Below, one piece after another: positions 10,722-20,775 of a stretch of DNA of 64,000 nucleotides (the first letter of the stretch is position 1; every line of letters begins with the position of its first letter). The notes below the pieces were generated by a model. That model worked only from the letters and a program-made list of their open reading frames with translations, was not told the DNA's origin and ran no database searches. The stretch comes from Arthrobacter sp. Hiyo8 (GTDB lineage: Bacteria; Actinomycetota; Actinomycetes; Actinomycetales; Micrococcaceae), in assembly GCA_001549895.1 (NCBI GenBank), contig AP014719.1:4526001-4590000 (forward strand), read 5' to 3'. The position numbers were made by a program, and so were the translations under genes.

Positions 10722-12100
10722 TCAGACCTCTACCGAGTCCGCCTGGATTTTCGTGACCTGCTCCGCGGAGTCCCTGATGTCGGGAACTTCTCCGTGGCAG
10801 CCTTGATTGCTTCCGGCACCGAGCGGCGGTACTCGGCAGCCAGGGCAAGCTCGGAACCGTCAGGCTCCGGTACTACCTGACCCTTGGCGAGTACGGTGAT
10901 TCCGGATTCGGTGACCTTGAAGCCGCGCGCGCGGTCGAGGTCGGCATCCAATCCAATGGCGGCCCGGCAGGAACCTTCACGTTCTTGTCGATGATGGCCC
11001 GCTTGATGACGGCGCCTTCACCGATGCGCACCTTGTCCATCAGCACCGAGTCCTGGATCCTGCTGGCCGGTCCAACGTAGACATCGTTGGAGAGGACGGA
11101 CCCTTCCACGATTCCTCCGGAGATCACCGAGCCGCTGGCCACGATGGAGTCCAAAGCGGTGCCGACCGTGTTGTTGTCTCCCGGACGAACTTGGCCGGCG
11201 GAGAGATGCTCTGCCGCGTGTAGATGGGCCATTCCGAGTTGTACAGGTTGAACACGGGGACCGGGGAAATCAGGTCCATGTGGGCGTCATAGAACGAATC
11301 GATGGTTCCAACGTCACGCCAGTAGGTGCGGTCGCGGTCGGTGGATCCGGGGATGTCGTTGAGCGTGAAGTCGTAGACGCCGGCCTCACCCTGGGACACG
11401 AAATAGGGGATGATGTCGCCGCCCATGTCGTGCTTGGTGTCCAAGCGCTCCGCATCGATGCGAAGTGCTTCCACCAGGGCATCGGCGTCAAAGACATAGT
11501 TGCCCATGGAAGCAAGGAACTGCGAGGGATCGGCGGCGAGGCCTTCCGTTTCAGCGGGCTTTTCCACGAACGCCGAGATCTTCTGGGGATCGTTCTTGTC
11601 GACCTCGATGACGCCGAACTGGTTGGCCATGTTCAGCGGCTGGCGGACGGCCGCAACCGTGGCCTTGGCTCCGCTCGCAACGTGCTGTTGAACCATTTGC
11701 TGGAAGTCCATGCGGTAGACGTGGTCCGCTCCGACAACCACCACAATGTCCGGGTTGGCGTCGTGAATCAGGTTCAGGGACTGGTAGATGGCATTCGCGC
11801 TGCCGAGGAACCAGCTCTTGCCCACGCGCTGCTGGCCGGAACCGAGGCGACATATCTTCCCAGCTGGGTGGACATCCGCCAGGTCTCGGAGATGTGGCGG
11901 TCAAGACTGTGCGACTTGTACTGGGTCAACACCACGATCTGGAGGTACCCGGAATTGACCAGATTCGAGAGAGCGAAATCGATCAACCGATAGCCCCCCG
12001 CAAACGGCACCGCAGGTTTTGCCCTGTCTGCCGTCAATGGCATAAGGCGGTTTCCTTCGCCGCCTGCCAACACAATTGACAATACTTTCTTCAACGCCAT
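10722..12100 (-). CDS. glgC: Glucose-1-phosphate adenylyltransferase (four frame breaks)
   Basis: Makes ADP-glucose for glycogen and alpha-glucan synthesis. MALKKVLSIVLAGGEGNRL is the nucleotide-binding start; SWFLGSANAIYQSL, VVVVGADHVYRMDF and FTLNDIPGSTDRDRTYWRDV follow, then the left-handed beta-helix repeats (VEGSVLSNDVYVG, EGAVIKRAIIDKN). Breaks are near 11834, 11181, 10964 and 10783; corrected length is 460 residues. ATG 12100 has AGGGAGA upstream. After the usual end (GITVLAKGQVVPEP) a charged tail of about 50 residues continues to DSVEV, which fits the longer GlgC I associate with Arthrobacter. It is divergent from glgA, with a shared 104-bp promoter region. Confidence 0.93.
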
Positions 12101-12204
12101 GGTGTTTGCTCTCCCTGTACGTCTTTGTAGCCCCCGAAAAAAGCCCGGGTTGCCGGACCCTTTCACACTAGAACACATACTCCGGAAGGACTACGTTAGG
12201 TAGC

Positions 12205-13404
12205 GTGCGCGTAGACATTGTGACTAAAGAGTTTCCACCCGAAATCTATGGCGGGGCCGGTGTGCATGTTGCCGAGCTCAGCCGCGTCTTGGCGAAGCAC
12301 GTGGATCTGCAGGTGCGTGCCTTTGGCGCGCCCCGTGATGCGGACTTCCACGGGGCAACGGTGACGTCGTATTCCACACCGGATGATCTGGGCGCGGCCA
12401 ATGCCGCTGTCCAGACCCTTGGCGTGGATTTGCGCATCGTGCCGGACATCGCCGGAGCGGACCTGGTCCATTCCCATACCTGGTACGCCAACATGGCCGG
12501 CCACCTGGCGTCCCTGTTGCATGGGATACCCCACGTGCTCAGCGCACATAGCCTGGAGCCGTTGCGCCCATGGAAAGCGGAGCAGTTGGGTGGCGGCTAC
12601 GCGTTGTCCTCATGGGTTGAAAAAACCGCCTATGAGGCTGCCGCCGCTATCATCGCCGTCTCGGAAGGCATGCGGAAGGACATCCTGCGCAGCTATCCGA
12701 ACGTGGATCCCGCCAAGGTCCGCGTGGTCCACAACGGCATCGACGTCGACATGTGGCAGCCGGACGAAGGCGAAGACGCAATCCGTGCCCTCGGCATCGA
12801 CCCCGCCAAGCCGAGTGTGGTCTTCGTCGGGCGCAACACCCGGCAGAAGGGCGTTCCTTACCTCCTGAAGGCTGCGGCCAGCCTGCCCGACGATGTGCAG
12901 CTTGTGCTGTGCTTGGGCGCGGCGGACACTCCGGAACTCGCGGCCGAAACGGCCCGGCTCATCGAGGAATTGCAGGGCAAGCGCGAAGGTGTCCTGGTCA
13001 TCGAACGCATGCTTCCGCGGCATGAGCTCATCCAGGTCCTCAGCCATGCCACGGCCTTCGCCTGCCCGTCGATCTACGAACCCCTCGGCATCGTCAACCT
13101 TGAGGCCATGGCATGTGGCGCAGCCGTGGTGGCCAGCGCTACGGGCGGCATCCCCGAAGTGGTTCAGCACGGTGAAACAGGACTGCTGGTGGAACTGGAG
13201 CAGGTCACGGACGGTACCGGCACCCCGCTGGATCCCGAAAAGTTCGTCGCAGATTTCGCCGCCGCCCTCAACGAGGTGGTGTCCGATCCTGCGCGAGCCA
13301 AGGTCATGGGCGCCGCGGGCCGCGTCCGGGCGGAGGAACACTTTTCCTGGGAATCGATCACCGAAACAACCCTTGAGGTCTATCGCTCGGTCCTCACCCA
13401 GTAG
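12205..13404 (+). CDS. glgA: Glycogen/alpha-maltose-1-phosphate synthase, GT4 family
   Basis: Intact 399-residue GT-B glycosyltransferase using ADP-glucose. The N-terminal domain starts MRVDIVTKEFPPEIYGGAGV, where the GGAGVH loop binds the donor. The C-terminal domain has the EX7E-type block PSIYEPLGIVNLEAMACGAA. In Mycobacterium the orthologue beside glgC mainly makes maltose-1-phosphate (GlgM activity), so that role is equally likely here. The start is GTG at 12205, with TTAGG a few bases upstream. It is divergent from glgC and convergent with the acyl-CoA oxidase gene, with two strong hairpins between them. Confidence 0.92.
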   Translation: MRVDIVTKEFPPEIYGGAGVHVAELSRVLAKHVDLQVRAFGAPRDADFHGATVTSYSTPDDLGAANAAVQTLGVDLRIVPDIAGADLVHSHTWYANMAGHLASLLHGIPHVLSAHSLEPLRPWKAEQLGGGYALSSWVEKTAYEAAAAIIAVSEGMRKDILRSYPNVDPAKVRVVHNGIDVDMWQPDEGEDAIRALGIDPAKPSVVFVGRNTRQKGVPYLLKAAASLPDDVQLVLCLGAADTPELAAETARLIEELQGKREGVLVIERMLPRHELIQVLSHATAFACPSIYEPLGIVNLEAMACGAAVVASATGGIPEVVQHGETGLLVELEQVTDGTGTPLDPEKFVADFAAALNEVVSDPARAKVMGAAGRVRAEEHFSWESITETTLEVYRSVLTQ

Positions 13405-13412
13405 CCCACCAG

Positions 13413-13476
13413 CCAACTGACTCGCAGTAAGTGTCGTTATGAGGGCTCATAACGACAACAAATGCGAGTCAGTTGG
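13413..13476. repeat. Long intergenic palindrome, REP-like
   Basis: Outer 14-bp perfect arms (CCAACTGACTCGCA at 13413-13426, complement at 13463-13476) flank an inner perfect 12-bp pair (TGTCGTTATGAG at 13432-13443, complement at 13446-13457). A 5x5 internal mismatch (GTAAG against ACAAA) separates them, and the terminal loop is 2 bases. It lies 9 bases past the glgA stop. It could form a cruciform or serve as a bidirectional transcription stop. The design matches the palindrome at 26989-27051. Confidence 0.7.
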
Positions 13477-13481
13477 GGAAG

Positions 13482-13530
13482 AACGACGGCGGCGCCGCAC
13501 TCCCGCTGAGGGTGCGGCGCCGCCGTCGTT
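13482..13530. terminator. Strong GC hairpin between convergent glgA and acyl-CoA oxidase genes
   Basis: A perfect 19-bp stem (left arm 13482-13500, AACGACGGCGGCGCCGCAC; right arm 13512-13530) has an 11-base loop. No T-run follows, but its position between two convergent stops fits a bidirectional terminator. Confidence 0.65.
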
Positions 13531-13572
13531 AAAGGATTCGGCAGATGTTCACCGGCCGGTCACGGCAGGATG

Positions 13573-15673
13573 CTAGCTGGATTTTCTTCCCTTCAAGGCG
13601 AGGAGGCTCTTCTCCTCGGCGGGTGCCTCGCCGCTTGCCCTCTGCGCCTGGAAGTAGCCCCGGGCTTCGTCCTGGCGTTCCTTCTCGGCCCCGAGGCGAT
13701 GGCCGCCCGCAAGTGCTCCGGACCGTAGCCGAAGGAATCGACCAGGTCCAGGGCGTGGGGACGGATCTTGACGAGCAGCCTGTTGATGTAGGCCCCACAG
13801 TGCGTCCGCGCTGCATGGAGAGGCGGCCGTTCATGAGGTACCAGGACAAGTGCTTCTCAATGAGCGAAAGGCCGAACAGGTCGCGGAGCCAGGTCAGCAC
13901 TCGCAAGGTGCCCGGATCGCCGACCTTGCCAAGGGCTTCCGTGAACGCTTCCCATTGCAGTAGCTCGGCGTGGGCCTGGGCGGCTTCAATCAGATCGTCC
14001 TGGTGCTGGTTGAACAGGGCGGCGCCTTGGTGCTGCGGAAGCTTGTTCGCACCCTTGAGCGCCGAACCGACCTCCGCCACCATGGACTGCACCCGGTCCG
14101 TCAGGAGCGTGCGTTGGCCTTCCTCGTCCCGCAGGGCCAAAGCAGCCTTCTGGACTGATCCGGTGTCCGCCACGAACTGCGCCACTTGCCGCAGGCCGGT
14201 CCGGTTGATGGCGACGTCGGCAGCCTGGCAGCGACGAAGCGGGCCAGCACGCCAAAGTCGACATTGCGGAACTCTTTGGCATAGTCCGCCAGGAGGCGCT
14301 TGGCCACGAGCTGCAGAAGCACGGTGTTGTCACCTTCGAAAGTGGCATAGACGTCCAGGTCCGCACGCAGCGAGGCGAATCGGTTCTCGATCAGGAATCC
14401 GGCGCCGCCGCAGGCCTCGCGGCACTCTTGCAGGGTGTCGAGGCGTGCCAGGTGCTCATGGGCTTGAGGGCGGCGGCCAGGGTCTCGAGGTCCTGGCGGT
14501 CGGCGTCGGTGTCGTGCCGGCCGGAGAAGACGTCGTCGAACTTTTCGAGCAGCTGCTCATGCGCGAAGCTCGCCGCAACGGTGGTGGCAAGGCGAGTGAA
14601 CAAGCGGCGCTGGTGCCGCTGGTAGTCCAGCAGTACTTCCTCGTCCGTGGGGGATGAGGCGTTGAACTGGCGCCGTTCGGCGGCGTACCGGATGGCTGTC
14701 GTCAAGGCCACCTTGCTGGCTGCGACTGCGGCTCCGTCGAGGGAGACCCGGCCTTGCACCAAAGTACCGAGCATCGTGAAGAAGCGCCGTCCCGGGCTGG
14801 CGATCGGCGAGGTGTATTCGCCGTCGGGGGCGACGTTGCCGTAACGGTTGAGCAGGCTGGTGCGCGGGACGCGGACGTCGGTGAAGTGGAGGCGGCCGTT
14901 GTCGATCCCGTTGAGCCCGCCCTTGATGCCGTCGTCCTCGCCGCCGATTCCGGGCAGGAACTCTTTGGTGTCCGGGTCCCTCAGCTCGACATAGAACGCG
15001 TGGACGCCATGGTTCACATTGCGGGTGACCAGTTGGGCGAATACGACGGCGGCCAGGCCATCCTCGGCTGCGTTGCCGATGTAGTCCTTCCACGCGGCGC
15101 GGAACGGAGTGTTGATGACGAACTCCTGGGTGGCCTCGTCGTAGGTGGCCGTGGTGGCAATGCTCGCAACATCGGAGCCGTGCCCGGTTTCGGTCATGGC
15201 GAAGCAGCCGGGATCTCCAGGCTCATGATCCCGGGCAGCCATTTGTCCTGGTGCTCTTTCGTGCCGAGGTGCATCACGGCTGAACCGAAGAGGCCCCACT
15301 GGACGCCGGCCTTGATCTGCAGTGATGGATCGGCAGTGACGAGCTCCTCGAAGCCGGCGATGTTGCCGCCGTGGTCATCCGAACCGCCCAGGCTGGTGGG
15401 GAAAGCCCGGTGCACGGCGTTGTTGTCCACGAGGTACTTGAGCTGCCCGAAGACGCGCTTGCGGTGCTCGGTATGCGTCAAGCCTTCGATCTTGTGCACC
15501 TCGGGCGGCCCGCGAGGTCACGTGCCGTGTGCCGGATGTGGGCCCACTTGCCGAGCAGCAGTTCGCCAAGGGCCGCTACGTCCACCGTGGGGCGGCTCAA
15601 CTGGCTGTGTGGTTGCAGCCGTTTCCGCGGCCACCCGGTTGCTGGAGGAGGTGCGGTCCACTACTTCAGTCAT
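13573..15673 (-). CDS. Acyl-CoA oxidase/dehydrogenase family protein (about eight lost bases)
   Basis: FAD enzyme of the acyl-CoA oxidase type that introduces the first double bond of acyl-CoA beta-oxidation. Blocks in order are THTEHRKRVFGQLKYLV, FGSAVMHLGTKEHQDKWLPG, FAMTETGHGSDVASIATTA, SLLNRYGNVAPDGEYTSPI, EACGGAGFLIENRFASLRAD and DVYATFEGDNTVLLQLVAKR (the catalytic Glu lies in this last block). The end reads YFQAQRASGEAPAEEKSLLA then LKGRKSS. Breaks: two bases near 15600-15640, then near 15504, 15209, 14443, 14226, 13795 and 13690; corrected length is about 702 residues. ATG 15673 is chosen because AAGGA lies 6 bases upstream. The tetR gene ends 35 bases before it, so the two form an operon. 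Confidence 0.85.
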
Positions 15674-15707
15674 GGTCATTCCTTCTTTGGTTCCGAACAA
15701 CGTGGAG

Positions 15708-16434
15708 TCATTGCTGATATTCAGGGGAGTTGATCTTGAGTTCCGGGGCGATTCCCACGCACAGCCAATCGGTGATCCGGGCCGCCATGGTTTCCTGGTC
15801 GGGCTTAGCGGGGGAGGCGGGACTGCCGAGCCACCTCTCGCCGGCATTGCGGACAAGCCCGATGGCGGCGGTGGGCCAGTAGTCGATCAACGCTTCCTTT
15901 TCCGCCCCCAGGTGTTCCCGCATGGGCCTGGCGATCATGGCGCTGATTGATTCGAAGAAGTGGCCAAGGGCTCCCGAAGCTGCGATGGCGTCTTGCGCCG
16001 ATGGTTCCCCTTGCGAGAGCCGCGTGATGAACGCGTAGACGGCGGGCTGGACTCCGCCATCTGCAGGTACGCGGAAACCATGGCGAACAGGCCTTCGCGG
16101 GGAGTTTGAGCGCTTTCTGCCGCTTCCTTCATTCGTCGTTGCATTTGTCCGAGGACTACTTCGCCCATGGCTTGCTGCAAGCCGGCTTTGTCCCCGAAAT
16201 AGCGGTAGTACACCGACTTGGAGGTGCTGGCCGCGGTCGCGATGTCCTCCATGGAGGCGTCGCTGCCCAGTGCATGGACGGCTTTGCGGGCGGCCTTGAT
16301 GAGTTCCCGCCGGCGTTCTTCGCGGTGGACCTGCCAGCGGGCGGCACGGCCGTCGACGGCGGGAGCCTCGCTGTCCGCGGGGGCGGGGTCACGGCGTCGC
16401 GGTCGGCGGGAAGTCCTGGGCTGGGGATGTTCAC
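15708..16434 (-). CDS. TetR family transcriptional regulator (two frame breaks)
   Basis: The N-terminal helix-turn-helix is clear: RRELIKAARKAVHALGSDAS, then MEDIATAASTSKSVYYRYFG. The C-terminal half is the ligand-binding helical domain, ending LKINSPEYQQ. Breaks are near 16381 (a C run in the N-terminal tail) and 16045; corrected length is 242 residues. GTG 16434 is taken as start, because an upstream ATG at 16563 would run across the divergent thiolase gene. The regulator probably controls its own operon with the acyl-CoA oxidase, and the divergent thiolase operon, through the palindrome at 16441-16459. The ligand is likely an acyl-CoA (inference from context). Confidence 0.85.
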
Positions 16435-16440
16435 GATACT

Positions 16441-16459
16441 CAGCGTATCAGGTACGCTG
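16441..16459. promoter_or_regulatory. Palindromic operator, probable TetR-family site
   Basis: CAGCGTA (16441-16447) and its exact complement TACGCTG (16453-16459) are separated by 5 bases. A GTATCAG direct repeat (16445-16451 and 16461-16467) overlaps it. It lies in the 61-bp space between the divergent tetR and thiolase starts, where a repressor could block both promoters. Confidence 0.65.
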
Positions 16460-16495
16460 GGTATCAGTAACCCGATGTGATCTAAGGAGCAACGC

Positions 16496-17864
16496 ATGCC
16501 TGCAGCAGCACATTCCGCGAGCGCGCCACACGAATCCCCGGTAGCCCCGGGTACAGTCCGCAAGGCAGTGGTGGTTGGCGGGAACAGGATCCCCTTTGCC
16601 CGTACCGGGGGCGCCTACACCAAATCCTCGAACCAGGACATGCTGACGGCTGCACTGGACGGGCTGATCGCACGCTTCGGCCTTCAGGAGGAACGGATCG
16701 GTGAAGTCGCAGCCGGAGCTGTCCTGAAGCACTCCCGCGACTTCAACCTGACACGCGAAGCGGTGCTTGGCTCGGCCCTTTCGCCGGAGACACCCGCCTA
16801 CGATCTCCAGCAGGCGTGCGCCACCGGCCTTGAAACCGTCCTGGGCCTCGCCAACAAGATCAAGCTTGGCCAGATCGACTCGGCCATCGCCGGCGGCGTC
16901 GACTCTGCCTCCGATGCCCGATTGCCGTCAGCGAGGGCCTCCGCGAGGTCCTGCTCGACCTCAATCGCGCCAAGTCCCTGCCCGATCGGCTCAAGGTCCT
17001 CTCGCGGCTGCGTCCCAAGGACCTCGCCCCGGATGCTCCGAACACAGGGGAACCGCGTACCGGCCTCTCGATGGGAGAACACCAGGCGCTGACCACGGCC
17101 CAATGGAAGATCAGCCGCGAAGCCCAGGACGAGATCGCGTTCAACAGCCACCACAACCTCGCCGCGGCCTACGATCGTGGCTTCTTCGATGACCTCGTCA
17201 CTCCATACCGCGGGCTGAGCCGTGATTCGAACCTCCGGCCCGATACGTCCATGGAGAAGTTGGCCACCCTCAAGCCCGTCTTCGGCAAGAGCCTTGGCGC
17301 GGAGGCCACCATGACGGCCGGCAACTCGACTCCGCTCACGGACGGCGCCTCCACGGTGCTCCTCGGCACTGAGGACTGGGCTGACGCCCGTGGCCTGCCC
17401 AAGCTGGCCGTCGTCGTTGACGGAGAGGCGGCCGCCGTCGATTTCGTCCACGGCAAGGACGGACTCCTCATGGCCCGGCCTTTGCGGTACCGCGACTCCT
17501 CGCACGCAACGGGCTGTCCTTCGAAGACATCGACTTCTTCGAAATCCACGAAGCCTTCGCGGGCACCGTCCTGAGCACGCTCGCCGCATGGGAAGACGAG
17601 GAATTCGGCCGAACCAGGCTGGGACTGGACGGTGCGTTCGGCAAGATCGACCGCGCCAAGCTCAACGTCAATGGCTCGTCCCTCGCCGCCGGACATCCTT
17701 TTGCCGCCACTGGAGGACGCATCGTGGCTTCGCTGGCGAAGATGCTCCACGACAACGGCCCGGTTGACGGCCGCCCTGCGCGCGGACTCATTTCCATCTG
17801 CGCTGCCGGAGGGCAGGGCGTCGTCGCGATCCTCGAGGCCTACTCCGCTCCGGAAGGTCGGTAA
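16496..17864 (+). CDS. Acetyl-CoA C-acyltransferase, FadA2-like thiolase (two frame breaks)
   Basis: Cleaves 3-ketoacyl-CoA or condenses acyl-CoAs. The catalytic Cys sits in LQQACATGLETVLGLANKIK, the His in FFEIHEAFAGTVL, the second His in NGSSLAAGHPFAATGG, and the second Cys in SICAAGGQG, so all catalytic residues are present. Breaks are near 16918 and 17475; corrected length is about 456 residues, longer than degradative FadA and close to mycobacterial FadA2. ATG 16496 follows AAGGAG. FabG starts 5 bases after its stop. The divergent TetR gene and operator suggest acyl-CoA-responsive control. Confidence 0.88.
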
Positions 17865-17869
17865 CCGGC

Positions 17870-19216
17870 ATGACGGACAAATACACGCAGTTTGTCAGCC
17901 ACGGGATCGGCAAGGACCTGGCCAAAAAGCTCGGACTGCCCCAACCTGCCGTGCTCCGGAGGTACAAAGAGGGAGAGCCGCTGGTTCCGGGTCCGGTCCT
18001 GGTACTCGGGAGCGGCAACGGCAGAACCGCCGGCTCCGACGACTTGGCTGCCGCCCTGGCGGGCTGGGGCCTCGACGTTCGGCGTTCCGCCTTGCCCAAG
18101 GAAAAGCTGGGTGCGATCGTCCTGGTGCTTGACGCCGTCGAGCATCCGGAAGAGCTTGCCGGACCAGTTCTCACTGCGGCTCCGTCGCTCCGCGATTTGG
18201 CCCCGGCGCGCGGGTGGTCCCGATCTCCCGCACCTCCGCGTCCGCTGCCACCCGGCTGTTGCCGCCGGCCGTCAAGGCGTCGACGGGCTGCTGCGTTCGC
18301 TCGCCAAGGAACTCCGGGCGGGTGCCACGGCCAACGGCATTCTCCTCGGGACGGTGCCGGCACCACGAGCCCGAGCACGCTCGGCGCGCTGCGCTTCTTC
18401 CTGTCCGGCCGGTCCGCGTTCGTGGATGGTCAGTTCCTGACCGTCACCTCAGGCGCCGGCCAACTTTCCGCCGACCCCGACAAGCCTTGGCCGGGAAGGT
18501 CGCCGTCGTGACGGGAGCCGCCCGTGGGATCGGCGCGGCGATCGCACGGACGCTGCACCGGGACGGCGCCCGGCTCGTGGTGGTGGATATTCCCGCGGCG
18601 GGTGACCACCTCGCCGCCGTCGCCAACGAGGTTCATGGCACTGCCCTGCAATTGGACATCACGGCCGGGACGCCGGGAGGCGGATCATCGACCACGCCGT
18701 GGAACGCCATGGCGCGCTGGACATCGTCATCCACAACGCGGGTATTACCCGGGACAAGCTCCTGGCCAACATGGATGAGGGCCGCTGGAATTCCGTCATC
18801 GGCGTGAACATCGCCTCGCAGTTGAGAATCAACGAGGCACTCCTTGGTGCGGACCAGCTCCACAAAACCCCGCGGATCGTATCCGTGGCCTCTACGAGCG
18901 GCATCGCGGGCAACCGCGGGCAGACAAACTACGCCGCATCCAAAGGGGGAGTGATCGGCATGGTGAGGCCACGGCGCCCTTGCTGGCTGAACGCGGCAGC
19001 TCCATCAACGCCGTCGCGCCCGGCTTCATAGAGACAGACATGACCGCCCGTATCCCCTTCGCTACCCGGGAAGTAGCCCGCAGGCTTAATTCGCTGCAGC
19101 AGGGAGGCCTGCCCGGCGACGTGGCAGAGGCAATCGCGTTCCTGGCATCGGACGAGGCCGGTGGAATCACGGGAGAAGTGCTCAGGGTCTGTGGACAGAA
19201 CCTGGTGGGTGCATGA
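17870..19216 (+). CDS. fabG: High-molecular-weight 3-oxoacyl-ACP/CoA reductase, FabG4-like (six frame breaks)
   Basis: NAD(P)H-dependent 3-ketoacyl reductase with a non-catalytic N-terminal flavodoxin-like half and a C-terminal SDR half. The C-terminal half shows LAGKVAVVTGAARGIGAAIA (cofactor loop), NAGITRDKLLANMDEGRWNS and SVASTSGIAGNRGQTNYAAS with the following K: Ser, Tyr and Lys all present. It ends VLRVCGQNLVGA. Breaks are near 18206, 18252, 18350, 18487, 18670 and 18963; corrected length is 450 residues, matching the mycobacterial FabG4 type. The stop overlaps the next start (ATGA at 19213). Confidence 0.88.
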
Positions 19217-20121
19217 CTACGGAACAACCGCTCATCCTGGGGAACTGCCGTCCCTCTCTAAGCTGTATGTGAACGCGGCGGCGACGGCGGCACGGCGGAG
19301 GGTGATGGGGTTCCAGGCAGCCACCGCGCTGCCCCACGGGAGCCACGAGGTCCGCGGGGTGCGGGCCGACGTCGCGAACCTCACCGCCTACCAGCACCTG
19401 ATCGGCGAGACAGCGAGTGACGCACTGCCGGCGGGCTTCATCCATGCCCTTGCGTTCCCGGTTGCCATGAGCGTGCTTAACCGGGACGACTTCCCGCTTC
19501 CCTTGCTGGGGATGATCCATTTGAAGAACCATGTGGAGCAATTGCGGGCAGTCCAGTTCAGTGAGCCGCTCGACGTCCGGTCCTGGGCAGAGCACATGCG
19601 CGGCCACAGGGCTGGAACCCAGCTGGACGTCGTCGCCGAAGTCCGGTCAAGCAACGGCGGGCCTTGCTCTGGCGCGGCGTCTCGACGTACCTCGCCAAGG
19701 GGTCTTCCTTCCGGGAGTCGACAAGGCCGCCGCGGCCGCCGCTCCACCGGAGTTCAGGGCGCCCGCACCAACCGCCGTCTGGCAGCTCGGAGTGGATACC
19801 GGCCGCCTGTACGCCGCCGTATCCGGGGACTTCAATCCGATCCACTTGAGCCTGCTCTCGGCCAAGGCGTTGGGCCTGCCGCGGTCGATCGCGCACGGCA
19901 TGTACCTTGCGTCCCGGGCCTTGGCTGACGTGGGCTCGGTGAAGTCGGAAGCGTTCCGGTGGGACGTGAACTTCGAGGCGCCGGTGTTCCTTCCGGCGCG
20001 GGTGGCCCTGGAAATCGGCACGGTCCACTCCGCGTCAGGCTCGTGGGAGCGTTCGGACTACGTGGCCTGGAACCCGCGAAGCGGCAGGAGGCACTTCAGC
20101 GGATCCGTGACGGCGCTGTAG
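19213..20121 (+). CDS. MaoC-family (3R)-hydroxyacyl dehydratase, HtdX-like (three frame breaks)
   Basis: Hot-dog fold enoyl-thioester hydratase. The catalytic block GDFNPIHLSLLSAKALGLPR then SIAHGMYLASRAL holds the Asp/His pair. The N-terminal half (SLSKLYVNAAATAARRRV) is the degenerate second hot-dog domain. Breaks are near 19245, 19660 and 19700; corrected length is 303 residues. It overlaps the fabG stop by 4 bases. The order thiolase, FabG, MaoC matches the mycobacterial fadA2-fabG4-htdX neighbourhood, so the three probably work as a unit on acyl chains; the direction (synthesis or breakdown) is not settled by sequence. Confidence 0.85.
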
Positions 20122-20192
20122 GGCGCCGGTTTCGGGGTTCCAGGTTCAGGCGCAAGCTTCAGGGTCACGGTCCAGGGTCCAACAAGAGCTAC

Positions 20193-20230
20193 GACGACGG
20201 CGGTCACCCACGCGGGCGGCCGCCGTCGTC
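20193..20230 (+). terminator. Hairpin downstream of dehydratase gene
   Basis: 11-bp arms (GACGACGGCGG at 20193-20203, complement at 20220-20230) have a 16-base loop, about 70 bases past the stop. The rest of 20122-20378 holds no gene I can support. It includes an AT-richer stretch (about 20290-20345) unlike the surrounding DNA. Confidence 0.5.
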
Positions 20231-20378
20231 GCGCCTGACGGAGCCGGATTCAGAGCCGGGTCGCGGAGCCGGGTTCGACGGCGGATTCATTGCCGGTGGT
20301 GAATTCCCAGTAATGCAATTTAATAAATGTGATGAACGCCGCATTAGCGTCCGAAAAGGCAAATTCAGGTTAAACAAA

Positions 20379-20411
20379 CAAGGCCTGGAATTCTCAGAAT
20401 TCCAGGCCTTG
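20379..20411 (-). terminator. Intrinsic terminator of tRNA-Leu
   Basis: Perfect 15-bp arms (CAAGGCCTGGAATTC at 20379-20393 and complement at 20397-20411) have a 3-base loop. Read on the minus strand the stem is followed by TTTGTTT, and it lies 6 bases past the tRNA 3' end: a textbook rho-independent terminator. Confidence 0.88.
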
Positions 20412-20417
20412 CAATTG

Positions 20418-20499
20418 TGCGCGGAGGGGACTTGAACCCCCACCCCCTTTCGAGGACTAGCACCTCAAGCTAGCGCGTCTGCCATTCCGCCACCCGCGC
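20418..20499 (-). tRNA. tRNA-Leu (anticodon GAG)
   Basis: On the minus strand the acceptor stem GCGCGGG pairs with TCCGCGC followed by discriminator A. The anticodon stem CTAGC/GCTAG encloses the loop TTGAGGT, with GAG complementary to 20464-20466. A long variable arm precedes the T-stem loop GGGGGTTCAAGTCCCC, as expected for a class II tRNA. The length is 82 nt and CCA is not encoded. It reads CTC/CTT leucine codons. Confidence 0.93.
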
Positions 20500-20775
20500 A
20501 GGTGGTGTTCGGAGCGTTCGTTCTGCGCCTCTCGGCGCTTCTCTTTCCTCCGAAGCAGCGAGAAAAACTCTAACACGGTTTCTGGGAAATAAAAAAACCG
20601 GAGCTCGAGACGGCGCTGTCAACGGCAATTGGGCCTCGCCAATCCGCGCCAAAACGCGGGAAAGCGCGCGGCCAAACGGGCATGCGGTGGGTAGGCTGGG
20701 GAAGCGCGCGGGGAGCGTCCGCACCATCTGCCTTCCCGCCGGAGTACGTCCATCCCAGCCAGCAAGGAGAGTTCC

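Noticed and set aside
16435..16563. ATG 16563 as the tetR start
   Set aside because: It would place 43 extra codons across the promoter, operator and start of the divergent thiolase gene; GTG 16434 gives a normal-length TetR protein.
20204..20443. Minus-strand open frame over the tRNA-Leu terminator
   Set aside because: It overlaps the tRNA 3' end and its terminator and has no protein-like features.
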